A stretch of DNA of 9,115 nucleotides from Chlamydiota bacterium (GTDB lineage: Bacteria > Chlamydiota > Chlamydiia > Chlamydiales > JAJFMB01): NCBI GenBank assembly GCA_021772355.1, contig JAJFMB010000050.1, positions 1 through 9,115 on the forward strand, in the 5' to 3' direction. The notes under the pieces were generated by a model. That model did no database searches, had not been told where the DNA came from, and saw nothing but the letters and a program-made list of their open reading frames with translations. The position numbers and the translations under genes are program-made. Below are positions 1 through 6,372 of the stretch, one piece after another (position 1 is the stretch's first letter; each line of letters starts with the position of its first letter).

Positions 1-2542
1 CTGCAATGGGAATGTTGAGAGAAGGGTTTTCTGTAATTGAGATCGGTAAGAAGTTTTGTGTGAATACCTGCTTGAGTTCTTGATGGTTTTTACCGAGAAG
101 TTCTAACTTCATATCATTTGTCTGAATTTGTGAGGTTTGGAAAGCGTTGAGAAAAGCGGCAAGGTGAGAGAGTGCTTGTTGCGTCGGGGGAAGCCAAAAC
201 CAAAATTCGTCTTGGTGTGTGTACTGGACACGTTGATCCTTGTACACCTCTTCAGCAGTGGGTATGGTGCTGATCATATGAAGATGGAGGTCAAACTCTT
301 CTTGATGATTTGTCACGTCTTGCGAGCGCATAACCCACTCTTTTTGAATCTCTTTTCGAACATTATGAAAGCTTGAAAAGTTGGGGGAAAATAATTTTGT
401 TTGCCCGACGCGGCAGCAGCCGTTTTGTTCTTTGGTATCACTGAAGAACAGAGAAAAATTTCCATTTTGACACTGTTGTAGAAGTTGTTCGGTCTCTTTT
501 TCTTTGAAATTATAGACAACGTGGTAAAGGGCATAGACTTGAGGGTTTTTTAACAGGAGTTTTGCAGCTTTTTTGGCATAGTGTTCATCTTTGGAGATGC
601 CGTCGAAATTGACAATTTCAACCTCCTTTTTTTCTGTCAGTGTTGTGAGTTGATTGACTAAAGCTGCGACACAGTCAACATCGCGGTTGGTGACTTTAGT
701 TAAAAGGTCCGTGTCATCTAAAATTGCGTGAAGAAAGCAGAGGTATTCTGCATATTCACGGTCGGGGTGGATAAAATATTTTTGGTCCGATTGAGAAGCG
801 ATTCTCCGCTTTAAGATCCGTTGGAAAAGGCGATTTTCGGAGGTTGTCAGTGGCGATTTTTGGCTCATTGTTATTGTTGCTTCCTCGAGTTTTTCTGAGG
901 AAATGCCACTTAAACTATAGCGTTGATTAAGTATGAGGGCTTGCTCGGCAATGAGGACATTGCACGATTGAGCATCGCCAATAATCGCAAGTGGTGTCGA
1001 TGTTGTTGAAAGAGATGTTTTGTGGTGGTCAACGACACTAATTACAGAAAGTGAAGGTGACATTTTGACTTCATCAAGGTTGCAAAAATCCCTGAAGGTG
1101 ACAGTCCCCAATACAGGTTTTCTCAGTTCGTTGGCAAAGACAACTCCTATCGGGAAAAAACAGTGCTCTTTTTCCTGAATTACGACGGTGAGATAGCTAT
1201 AGTTTTTCATCTTGAGTCTTATATCGTCCAAGTCACTGTAAATGGTCACAAATTCGGGATGGTAACCCAAAACATGTTGTTTGATCTGCATGGCAACATC
1301 TAAACGCTCCACGTAAGCTCGAATTCGGTGTATGACGTGATCGAGTTCATTGATAAGTGTCTGAAGCTTTGCAAAAATTAGAGGGCGGTCCTCTTTTAGA
1401 TTACCATCATTATCGAAAAGATCTGATTCCCCCAGTTTCATTATCCGTTCTATAAAGAGCAAAAAATCGTTTTCCCCTAAGTGGGTTAAGCTTTGGGCGA
1501 TTCCAGCAAATGAAGTTTGTATGCCTTGAGGTAGTTGAAAAATGTGTTGGAGAAATGCTTCTAGAGCTTGTTTTTGAGAAGAAGAAAACTCTCGAACCGG
1601 CGCACAATCTTTTAAGTTTTGGTTGAAGATCTTTTTTAGGAAAGCAGGGATCTCACTTGCCGATAAATGAGTTTGGGTAAATAGCGAGATAAGGTGTGTG
1701 TGCACGTTGTTTTCAAACCAGTGAAAAATCGTTTTGATGAGTATGATTACCTGTCTTACCATTTCAACGTCTGAACTGCGCCAATCTCCCTGGTAGTTAC
1801 CTGATTGATCTACAAAGATGATCGCTTTGTTGCCAAATCCGTGATCGATTGTATTGATTGAGGTCGCTGGAAGATGGTGGAATACCCTCTCCTGGGTTAC
1901 AAGATCCATAGCTGTCAACGTTAGAGTTTTAGTGGTACGAGCGATACCTTGAAAAACAGACTCTCCAAAAACTTCCCGCATAATTTGCATCACCGGTGAG
2001 GTGGGTGGCCCTTCCGGTAAGCTCCATAAGTGGAGACCGCTGCATACTTGTGCCGCAAAGGCATCAATCCAGCCCCAAAATGAGGCGATCGTTGTGTCTA
2101 CGTCGGGGGATAGGTGGGCTGCGACAAAATGGGTCCCTTCAAAGACTTTATTCATGCCGATGGGGAAAAAAGCTTGGTAGTCCTCTCTTGGAATAAGTTT
2201 TCCAGCGATTTTTCCACTTACGCTCCACATCTCTTCAGGTGAAAGCTTTGAAAATTGGTTCATCCAAAATTCAAAGAGTGCCAAATGGTAGAGCTCTTTG
2301 AGAAGATTGCGCTGATTGACAAGGGAGATAAAGTCCAATATTGCTGGAAGAAGAAAGGATTTTTGAGGCGCAGCTGTGATAAGTTTAAGTAGTTTTTCGT
2401 TGATTTTGTAAAACTTTTGACGCTCCAGAAGATTCTTAAATTCATCAGAATCAAAATCATCCATAATTTTCTCCACGCCATTAAAGCGCTTCGAAGAAAA
2501 ATGGTAGGCACCTAAAAGTGAGTCTGCGTTCGGATTTGACAC
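1..2542 (-). CDS. Large DHH-family phosphoesterase resembling a CBS-containing family II inorganic pyrophosphatase (3' end outside window)
   Basis: This minus-strand frame is open from 2542 to the left edge (847 codons, no stop), so the C-terminus is missing. Directly visible motifs are H143-x-x-P-D147-x-D149 (motif I), D485 in FRDFCN (motif II), D505-H506-H507 (motif III) and D609-D610-T611 followed by TNRDVD (motif IV). These are the metal ligands of family II pyrophosphatases, and the 20-residue spacing from motif II to III is as in that family. A DHHA2-like region follows (about 640-847, with RVGQ at 711-714). Motifs I and II are 336 residues apart instead of about 60. The insert has CBS-like stretches at about 205-262 and 415-484, separated by helical sequence. 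The 142 residues before motif I match nothing I recognise. The GTG start is preferred because GGAGAGG lies 6 bases upstream. The likely role is Mn/Co-dependent hydrolysis of pyrophosphate or a related phosphoester in the cytoplasm, perhaps controlled by nucleotides; the substrate is inferred. Confidence 0.8.
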   Translation of the reverse strand, partial: MSNPNADSLLGAYHFSSKRFNGVEKIMDDFDSDEFKNLLERQKFYKINEKLLKLITAAPQKSFLLPAILDFISLVNQRNLLKELYHLALFEFWMNQFSKLSPEEMWSVSGKIAGKLIPREDYQAFFPIGMNKVFEGTHFVAAHLSPDVDTTIASFWGWIDAFAAQVCSGLHLWSLPEGPPTSPVMQIMREVFGESVFQGIARTTKTLTLTAMDLVTQERVFHHLPATSINTIDHGFGNKAIIFVDQSGNYQGDWRSSDVEMVRQVIILIKTIFHWFENNVHTHLISLFTQTHLSASEIPAFLKKIFNQNLKDCAPVREFSSSQKQALEAFLQHIFQLPQGIQTSFAGIAQSLTHLGENDFLLFIERIMKLGESDLFDNDGNLKEDRPLIFAKLQTLINELDHVIHRIRAYVERLDVAMQIKQHVLGYHPEFVTIYSDLDDIRLKMKNYSYLTVVIQEKEHCFFPIGVVFANELRKPVLGTVTFRDFCNLDEVKMSPSLSVISVVDHHKTSLSTTSTPLAIIGDAQSCNVLIAEQALILNQRYSLSGISSEKLEEATITMSQKSPLTTSENRLFQRILKRRIASQSDQKYFIHPDREYAEYLCFLHAILDDTDLLTKVTNRDVDCVAALVNQLTTLTEKKEVEIVNFDGISKDEHYAKKAAKLLLKNPQVYALYHVVYNFKEKETEQLLQQCQNGNFSLFFSDTKEQNGCCRVGQTKLFSPNFSSFHNVRKEIQKEWVMRSQDVTNHQEEFDLHLHMISTIPTAEEVYKDQRVQYTHQDEFWFWLPPTQQALSHLAAFLNAFQTSQIQTNDMKLELLGKNHQELKQVFTQNFLPISITENPSLNIPIA

Positions 2543-2548
2543 GATAAA

Positions 2549-2555
2549 CCTCTCC
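2549..2555 (-). promoter_or_regulatory. Shine-Dalgarno site deciding the GTG start of the DHH protein
   Basis: On the minus strand GGAGAGG stands 6 bases before the GTG at 2542-2540. The in-frame ATG at 2563-2561 has no such site and lies at or just before the predicted transcription start, so the GTG is the better start. Confidence 0.7.
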
Positions 2556-2564
2556 ACTTCCATT

Positions 2565-2592
2565 ATTAAAGAAAAGTTTAGAGATCTGTAAA
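2565..2592 (-). promoter_or_regulatory. Candidate sigma-70-type promoter for the DHH protein gene
   Basis: On the minus strand TTTACA (2592-2587, 5 of 6 consensus) and TTTAAT (2570-2565, 5 of 6) are separated by 16 bases. The predicted transcription start falls near 2558, leaving a leader of roughly 16 bases that contains the Shine-Dalgarno site for the GTG start. The promoter sits just downstream of the tRNA gene, so read-through from the tRNA promoter is also possible. Confidence 0.45.
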
Positions 2593-2600
2593 GAGAAAAA

Positions 2601-2673
2601 CGGACTGAGCAGGATTCGAACCTGCGACCACCCGCTTAGAAGGCGGGTGCTCTATCCGCTGAGCTATCAGTCC
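2601..2673 (-). tRNA. tRNA-Arg (anticodon UCU)
   Basis: A 73-base cloverleaf reads on the minus strand. The acceptor stem is GGACTGA/TCAGTCC with discriminator G. The D stem is GCTC/GAGC, the anticodon stem is CCCGC/GCGGG around loop CTTCTAA (anticodon TCT at 2640-2638), and the T stem is GCAGG/CCTGC around TTCGAAT. All stems are perfectly paired. The tRNA reads the AGA and AGG arginine codons. The 3' CCA is not encoded and must be added after transcription. A run of five T follows directly and may help end transcription. Confidence 0.97.
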
Positions 2674-2687
2674 ATAGATTTAGAGAT

Positions 2688-2716
2688 ATCTTAGCCTGCA
2701 AGCTTCTAAAATTCAA
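2688..2716 (-). promoter_or_regulatory. Candidate promoter of the tRNA-Arg gene
   Basis: On the minus strand TTGAAT (2716-2711, 4 of 6 consensus) and TAAGAT (2693-2688, 4 of 6) are spaced by exactly 17 bases. The mature tRNA begins 14 bases after the -10 box, a normal distance for a short 5' leader removed by RNase P. Confidence 0.5.
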
Positions 2717-2762
2717 GCTAATCTATCCAATACGGGGTGTCTTGCATAAAAAAATTCCGAAA

Positions 2763-2776
2763 ATTTATGCATAAAT
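2763..2776. repeat. 14-bp perfect palindrome in the divergent intergenic region
   Basis: ATTTATGCATAAAT equals its own reverse complement. It lies in the 237-base AT-rich spacer between the leftward tRNA promoter and the rightward folK operon. It could be an operator for a dimeric regulator, but palindromes of this kind also arise by chance in AT-rich DNA. The rest of the spacer shows only the promoter elements listed separately. Confidence 0.3.
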
Positions 2777-2868
2777 AGCTCAATTTCAATTGATTTGTAA
2801 AACTGGACTGAAAATAGCAGAAATTTTAATCATACTTTTTCCACAAAATCCTTTTCCCCCCTTTTTCC

Positions 2869-2898
2869 TGGAAGAATAATGCATATAAGAGGTATAAT
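2869..2898 (+). promoter_or_regulatory. Candidate promoter for the folK-kdsA-lpt operon
   Basis: A perfect -10 hexamer TATAAT sits at 2893-2898. The only -35 candidate at acceptable distance is the weak TGGAAG at 2869-2874 (18-base spacer). Transcription would start near 2905, only about 6 bases before the folK ATG at 2911, giving an almost leaderless mRNA. No good Shine-Dalgarno sequence precedes the ATG, which agrees with that reading. Confidence 0.4.
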
Positions 2899-2910
2899 TT
2901 ATCATTTAAA

Positions 2911-3348
2911 ATGATGGAAATATACGTTGCGCTAGGGGGAAATATCGGTGATACCGAACAGGTTTTTCATCGCGCTTTGCAGATGATCGCCAGTTTGGAT
3001 CAGGTGAGTGATTTGATATGCTCAAGATATTATCGGACTAAAGCAGTGAGTGATCTTCCTCAAAGAGATTATTTGAATGCTGTGTGCCGGTTCCAAACTA
3101 GTTTGGATGTATGGGTACTTTGGGAGTTGTTGCAGAATATTGAGTCTGCATTGGGCAAGAAGCCAAAGCCTAAAAATGTTCCACGGGTTCTAGATTTAGA
3201 TTTTTTGTTTTACGGAGATTTGAAATTGGTAACACCAGAACTTACTCTACCCCATCCTTTATGGAAAGAGCGATCTTTTGTGCTAGAACCACTTAGAGAG
3301 TTAGGGTGTCGGCATCTAGATGAAATAACCAAAACTGTTGAGATATGA
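2911..3348 (+). CDS. folK: 2-amino-4-hydroxy-6-hydroxymethyldihydropteridine pyrophosphokinase (HPPK)
   Basis: This enzyme transfers pyrophosphate from ATP to 6-hydroxymethyl-7,8-dihydropterin, the step before dihydropteroate synthase in folate synthesis (cytoplasm). The 145-residue product has the N-terminal ALGGNIGD motif (residues 7-14), the DYLNAV segment (53-58) and the signature PRVLDLDFLFYG (91-102). D95 and D97 are the two magnesium-binding aspartates, at the same numbers as in E. coli. PHPLWKERSFVLEPL near the C-terminus is also typical. HPPK is fused to dihydropteroate synthase in Chlamydia as I recall; here it is a stand-alone gene. It is first in an operon otherwise devoted to lipopolysaccharide and overlaps kdsA by 4 bases (ATGA). 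Two ATGs (2911, 2914) are possible starts; neither has a clear Shine-Dalgarno site. Confidence 0.95.
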   Translation: MMEIYVALGGNIGDTEQVFHRALQMIASLDQVSDLICSRYYRTKAVSDLPQRDYLNAVCRFQTSLDVWVLWELLQNIESALGKKPKPKNVPRVLDLDFLFYGDLKLVTPELTLPHPLWKERSFVLEPLRELGCRHLDEITKTVEI

Positions 3349-4178
3349 TTATGCAGAAAGTACCAGTAAAGGATTTTTTTATCGGCGAGGGGGAACCTTT
3401 AGTCTTGATATCGGGGCCTTGCGTTATCGAAAGCGAAGAGCACTGTTTGCGCGTTGCTGAGTTGCTAAAGCAAATAGTGGGGGAAAGGCGTATAAATTTA
3501 ATTTTTAAATCAAGCTATGACAAGGCAAACCGAACATCGATCCAGTCTTTTCGAGGCCCGGGTCTTGAAGAGGGATTGCGCATCTTAGAGAAAGTAAAAA
3601 ATGAATTTGATTTACCTGTAGTTACAGATGTTCACTCTCCTGAGCATGCTTTAGCGGCAGGCAGTGTGTGTGATATGGTTCAAATTCCCGCATTTTTATG
3701 TCGACAAACCGATATTGTGATCGCTGCTGGCCAATCTGGAGCGGTTGTCTCTGTGAAGAAAGGGCAATTTATGGCTCCTTGGGATATGGAAAATGTGGTA
3801 GAAAAGATTCGTTCGACCGGCAATGAGAAGATTCTGCTTATGGAGCGAGGAGCGACCTTTGGTTATAACAATTTGGTTAGTGATATGCGCTCGATCCCGA
3901 TAATGCAGGGCTTTGGATATCCAGTTTGTTTCGATGCCACACATTCGGTGCAATTGCCGGGGGGTCAAGGGCAAGCTTCTGGCGGGCAGCGAGAATTTAT
4001 CCCTGTATTAGCAAAAGCTGCGATTGCGGCGGGGGCTAACTGCTTGTTTATGGAATCTCATCCGGAACCTGCAAAAGCAAAAAGTGATGCGGCATGTGTT
4101 ATGGATCTGCAAAAACTGTCTGGCTTGCTTGTACAGCTCGAGCAACTGTATGCTTTATGTCAACATTGGGGAGAGTAG
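3345..4178 (+). CDS. kdsA: 3-deoxy-D-manno-octulosonate 8-phosphate synthase, metal-dependent class
   Basis: KdsA condenses phosphoenolpyruvate with arabinose 5-phosphate to Kdo 8-phosphate, the first dedicated step towards the Kdo sugars of lipopolysaccharide (cytoplasm). The 277 residues carry the family blocks in order: GPCVIES (24-30), KSSYDKANRTSIQSFRGPG, VVTDVH, QIPAFLCRQTD, VKKGQFMAPWDM, ERGATFGYNNLVSDM, FDATHSVQLPGG and MESHPEPAKAKSDA. C26 replaces the Asn of the E. coli-type enzyme, and H200, E237 and D248 complete a divalent-metal site, so this is the class II, metal-dependent form. The gene starts by ATGA overlap with folK (an alternative ATG is at 3351), which suggests translational coupling, and it abuts the next gene with no gap. 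Confidence 0.97.
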   Translation: MIMQKVPVKDFFIGEGEPLVLISGPCVIESEEHCLRVAELLKQIVGERRINLIFKSSYDKANRTSIQSFRGPGLEEGLRILEKVKNEFDLPVVTDVHSPEHALAAGSVCDMVQIPAFLCRQTDIVIAAGQSGAVVSVKKGQFMAPWDMENVVEKIRSTGNEKILLMERGATFGYNNLVSDMRSIPIMQGFGYPVCFDATHSVQLPGGQGQASGGQREFIPVLAKAAIAAGANCLFMESHPEPAKAKSDAACVMDLQKLSGLLVQLEQLYALCQHWGE

Positions 4179-4883
4179 GTGGTGCTTTTTCGTTCATCAG
4201 TTTTTAAAAAGCAAACCTTGTTCGGATCAATTGTCTTGGTTCTTAGTACGCTTGCTGTTGTGGCTTTCCTGTTTTCTACCAGCGCTCGTGATGAAGCCCA
4301 ATACGTGGATCTTATGAGTAAAAGGACGGAAAAAACCAAAGACTCTTATTTTGGAAAGCAGATCAGAGAACATGTGACAAGAGATATCTATTTTACAAAT
4401 GTTGATGGACAACGCCTTATGATGCGCTTGCGCAGTAAGGGAACGGAGTTAATTTTTGATAAAAAACGGGGAGGGCAGGGGCTTGTTGAACACATTCAAG
4501 GTCTTAAGGCAATGATGCAGGAACAGCTCTATTACCAACTTAAAGATGGAAGAGAGATCTTATGTCTCGCTGATGGACGGTGGGTCAACCGCCTTGATCA
4601 ATCGCCTGTTACAGATATTAACTGGGAAGGGGTAAAGTCAAAACAAGTGGTGCGTTATTTAGAAGCAGATAACGGTCAATTTTTAGAAAAATCCGGAGAA
4701 TTTTCAGGAAAACAGGTTAAGTTGTTTAAGTTGTCTTTACTGGGTCATCAATGTCGCGATACTTTTTCATGCCGAAATCCTTTATTGGAGGGAGTGTGTG
4801 ATGCCGTTACTTTTTCATTTTTAAACAAACAATTGAATTTTTCAGCAGATGGTGTTCATGCAGTCATACATAAGAAAAAATAA
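4179..4883 (+). CDS. lptC: LptC-like membrane-anchored lipopolysaccharide transport protein
   Basis: The 234-residue product has a short basic N-terminus and one membrane segment (about residues 15-33, FGSIVLVLSTLAVVAFLF), followed by a soluble, mostly beta-type domain predicted to lie in the periplasm. This layout is that of LptC, which ties the inner-membrane LptB2FG transporter to the LptA bridge. The assignment rests mainly on position (between kdsA and lptA/lptB genes) and topology. Sequence motifs of LptC are weak, and the protein is longer than E. coli LptC (191 residues). The start is GTG: GGGGAG lies 5 bases before GTG 4179, while GTG 4182 is an equally acceptable alternative. The gene begins at the base after the kdsA stop. 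It overlaps the next gene by up to 35 bases. Three cysteines (QCRD, SCRN, VCDA) sit near the C-terminus. Confidence 0.7.
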   Translation: MVLFRSSVFKKQTLFGSIVLVLSTLAVVAFLFSTSARDEAQYVDLMSKRTEKTKDSYFGKQIREHVTRDIYFTNVDGQRLMMRLRSKGTELIFDKKRGGQGLVEHIQGLKAMMQEQLYYQLKDGREILCLADGRWVNRLDQSPVTDINWEGVKSKQVVRYLEADNGQFLEKSGEFSGKQVKLFKLSLLGHQCRDTFSCRNPLLEGVCDAVTFSFLNKQLNFSADGVHAVIHKKK

Positions 4884-6372
4884 AGTACTGAAATTGGGCG
4901 TGGCTTTAATGGCTTGTGCTTTTGGCTTATATGCGGATTTTACCGACGAGGTAGTGATCGATTCCGGTCATGTTGAGTGCAAAAAAGGTGATCTTGTTTT
5001 TACTGAAAATGTGTCTTTTGAATCGAGCATTGGTCACTTAGCAGCGAATGAAGTGAAAATTCGAAGCACATCAGATCAGGGTGGATCAGAGATAGACCAT
5101 ATTCAAATGAGAGACCATGTTTCGATTGCGCTCAAAGATATGGGTACTTTGCAATGCGAAAAAGCTGATGTGCACCTGTCCTCTTTAAGTGTTTTTCTGC
5201 AGGGAGAAGAAGATTATGTGACTTACCATGATGGTAAAAAGTCCCCTTGCCGCATTCAAGCAAAAAATATGGCCATTGAATTAGGTAGAGGAGACCATCC
5301 GCTTGAAAAAAATGTATTTTTAAAATTCATGAATGCCGAACACGAAGTGAGTTTTGATTATCACCAGGATCTTGTGATTAGAGCCGACCAGGCTCTTTAC
5401 CAGATAAATGAAGAGAGAAGTAATGGAGGAGTGCCTCTCCAACTTAGTGGGGTGTTGTTACTGAAGCGTTTGAACGATGAAGGGCAATGTCAAATGGTAA
5501 GTTCTCAAGGAGATTGTGTAAATGCGGATCAAGTGAGTTTTGATCTTGAAAAGAAACAACTTTATATTCACCGTCCTGAGGGGTATATGTGTGTCGATCG
5601 AAAAGGAAAAACTCAGGAGAAGGTGGAGTTTAGTGCCGGTGCACTGTTTTGGGATCGCATCAAGAGAAAGTTTATGCTTCGAGATCGCATTCATGCTGTT
5701 TTTGAGGATATCGGTCAGTTTACGACTGAGGATGAAATGCTGCTGACTTATGATGAGGTTAACGGAAAAAAAAGAATCCAAAATTTCGAGTGCCTTGGAG
5801 AAACTCTTTTGACTGTGCTAGACCAGAAAAAAAACTTTGATTGCACCTTCGCATGTTACGGCATGATGAAGTTTGACAAAAGAAATGGACAGATCACAAT
5901 GAAAAGTCCAAAGGATGTCCATGGTAAGGTTCTAGAAGGTAAACAGGTTTTTCTAAGAGACGGCATCGCTAAGATTTCAGCTGATAAAGTGAAGCTTTTC
6001 TATGAGTGGGTGGAAGATAAGAAGGTTTTAGATAAGGTTCTTCTTGAAGGCGATGTGCATTTGATAAACCGTTTGACCACTTTTACGGAGGAAGAAGGGC
6101 CGCTTCAGTTTGCTCTTGCTGATGTTATCGAGTATATTCCTAAGACCAAAGAGTTGAATTTACTCTCTTCAGGTAAGCATCGCGTGCTGTTTCTTGACCG
6201 CGTCAATCATATCCAGATCAGTGCTCCTGCATTGCGGATTAAACGGAGTACTCCGGCGCAAAAGGGGTATATTCAGGGAGTTGGGGATGTGCGCTTTAGC
6301 TTTGTCAAACAAGAAGTGGAATTAATGAAACATTCCTTCACAGCTTCTGAGGAGAGTATTGATCAATCATGA
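4849..6372 (+). CDS. lptA: Enlarged OstA/LptA-like periplasmic lipopolysaccharide transport protein
   Basis: The 507-residue product begins with a signal peptide (basic YIRKNKVLK, then hydrophobic LGVALMACAFG, predicted cleavage after GLYA at residue 29). The first mature stretch, about 30-110, reads like an OstA/LptA domain: a strand, a xFTENVSF turn, and a HLAANEVKI strand. Similar units recur further on, for example around ADQVSFDLEKKQLYI, ISADKVKLFYEW with VLLEGDVHL, and APALRIKR with GVGDVRFSF. The family role is to carry lipopolysaccharide across the periplasm from LptC to LptD. E. coli LptA has 185 residues, so this protein is nearly three times as long and may hold several stacked jellyroll repeats. 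An N-terminal LptD-like origin cannot be excluded, but no long outer-membrane barrel follows. The start is uncertain: ATG 4849 or ATG 4858, both inside the preceding gene and without a strong Shine-Dalgarno site. Confidence 0.7.
   Translation: MVFMQSYIRKNKVLKLGVALMACAFGLYADFTDEVVIDSGHVECKKGDLVFTENVSFESSIGHLAANEVKIRSTSDQGGSEIDHIQMRDHVSIALKDMGTLQCEKADVHLSSLSVFLQGEEDYVTYHDGKKSPCRIQAKNMAIELGRGDHPLEKNVFLKFMNAEHEVSFDYHQDLVIRADQALYQINEERSNGGVPLQLSGVLLLKRLNDEGQCQMVSSQGDCVNADQVSFDLEKKQLYIHRPEGYMCVDRKGKTQEKVEFSAGALFWDRIKRKFMLRDRIHAVFEDIGQFTTEDEMLLTYDEVNGKKRIQNFECLGETLLTVLDQKKNFDCTFACYGMMKFDKRNGQITMKSPKDVHGKVLEGKQVFLRDGIAKISADKVKLFYEWVEDKKVLDKVLLEGDVHLINRLTTFTEEEGPLQFALADVIEYIPKTKELNLLSSGKHRVLFLDRVNHIQISAPALRIKRSTPAQKGYIQGVGDVRFSFVKQEVELMKHSFTASEESIDQS

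Noticed and set aside
2260..2511. Minus-strand ORF of 83 codons
   Set aside because: It is a different frame inside the long DHH gene, and its product resembles nothing; the long frame carries family motifs.
2561..2563. In-frame ATG as the start of the DHH protein
   Set aside because: It has no Shine-Dalgarno site and lies at or before the predicted transcription start, while the GTG at 2542 has GGAGAGG 6 bases upstream.
2601..2673. tRNA gene as an attachment site of an integrated element
   Set aside because: No integrase gene and no repeated tRNA 3' end were found in the window.
3696..3974. Minus-strand ORF of 92 codons inside kdsA
   Set aside because: It is an antisense shadow of a highly conserved kdsA segment.
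4909..4920. Lipobox (LMAC) in the signal peptide of the LptA-like protein
   Set aside because: Met at position -2 is atypical for a lipobox, and a good signal peptidase I site (GLYA) follows, so a lipoprotein is less likely.
5458..5781. Minus-strand ORF of 107 codons inside the lptA-like gene
   Set aside because: It has no ribosome binding site or recognisable motif, and it is antisense to a gene in a compact operon.
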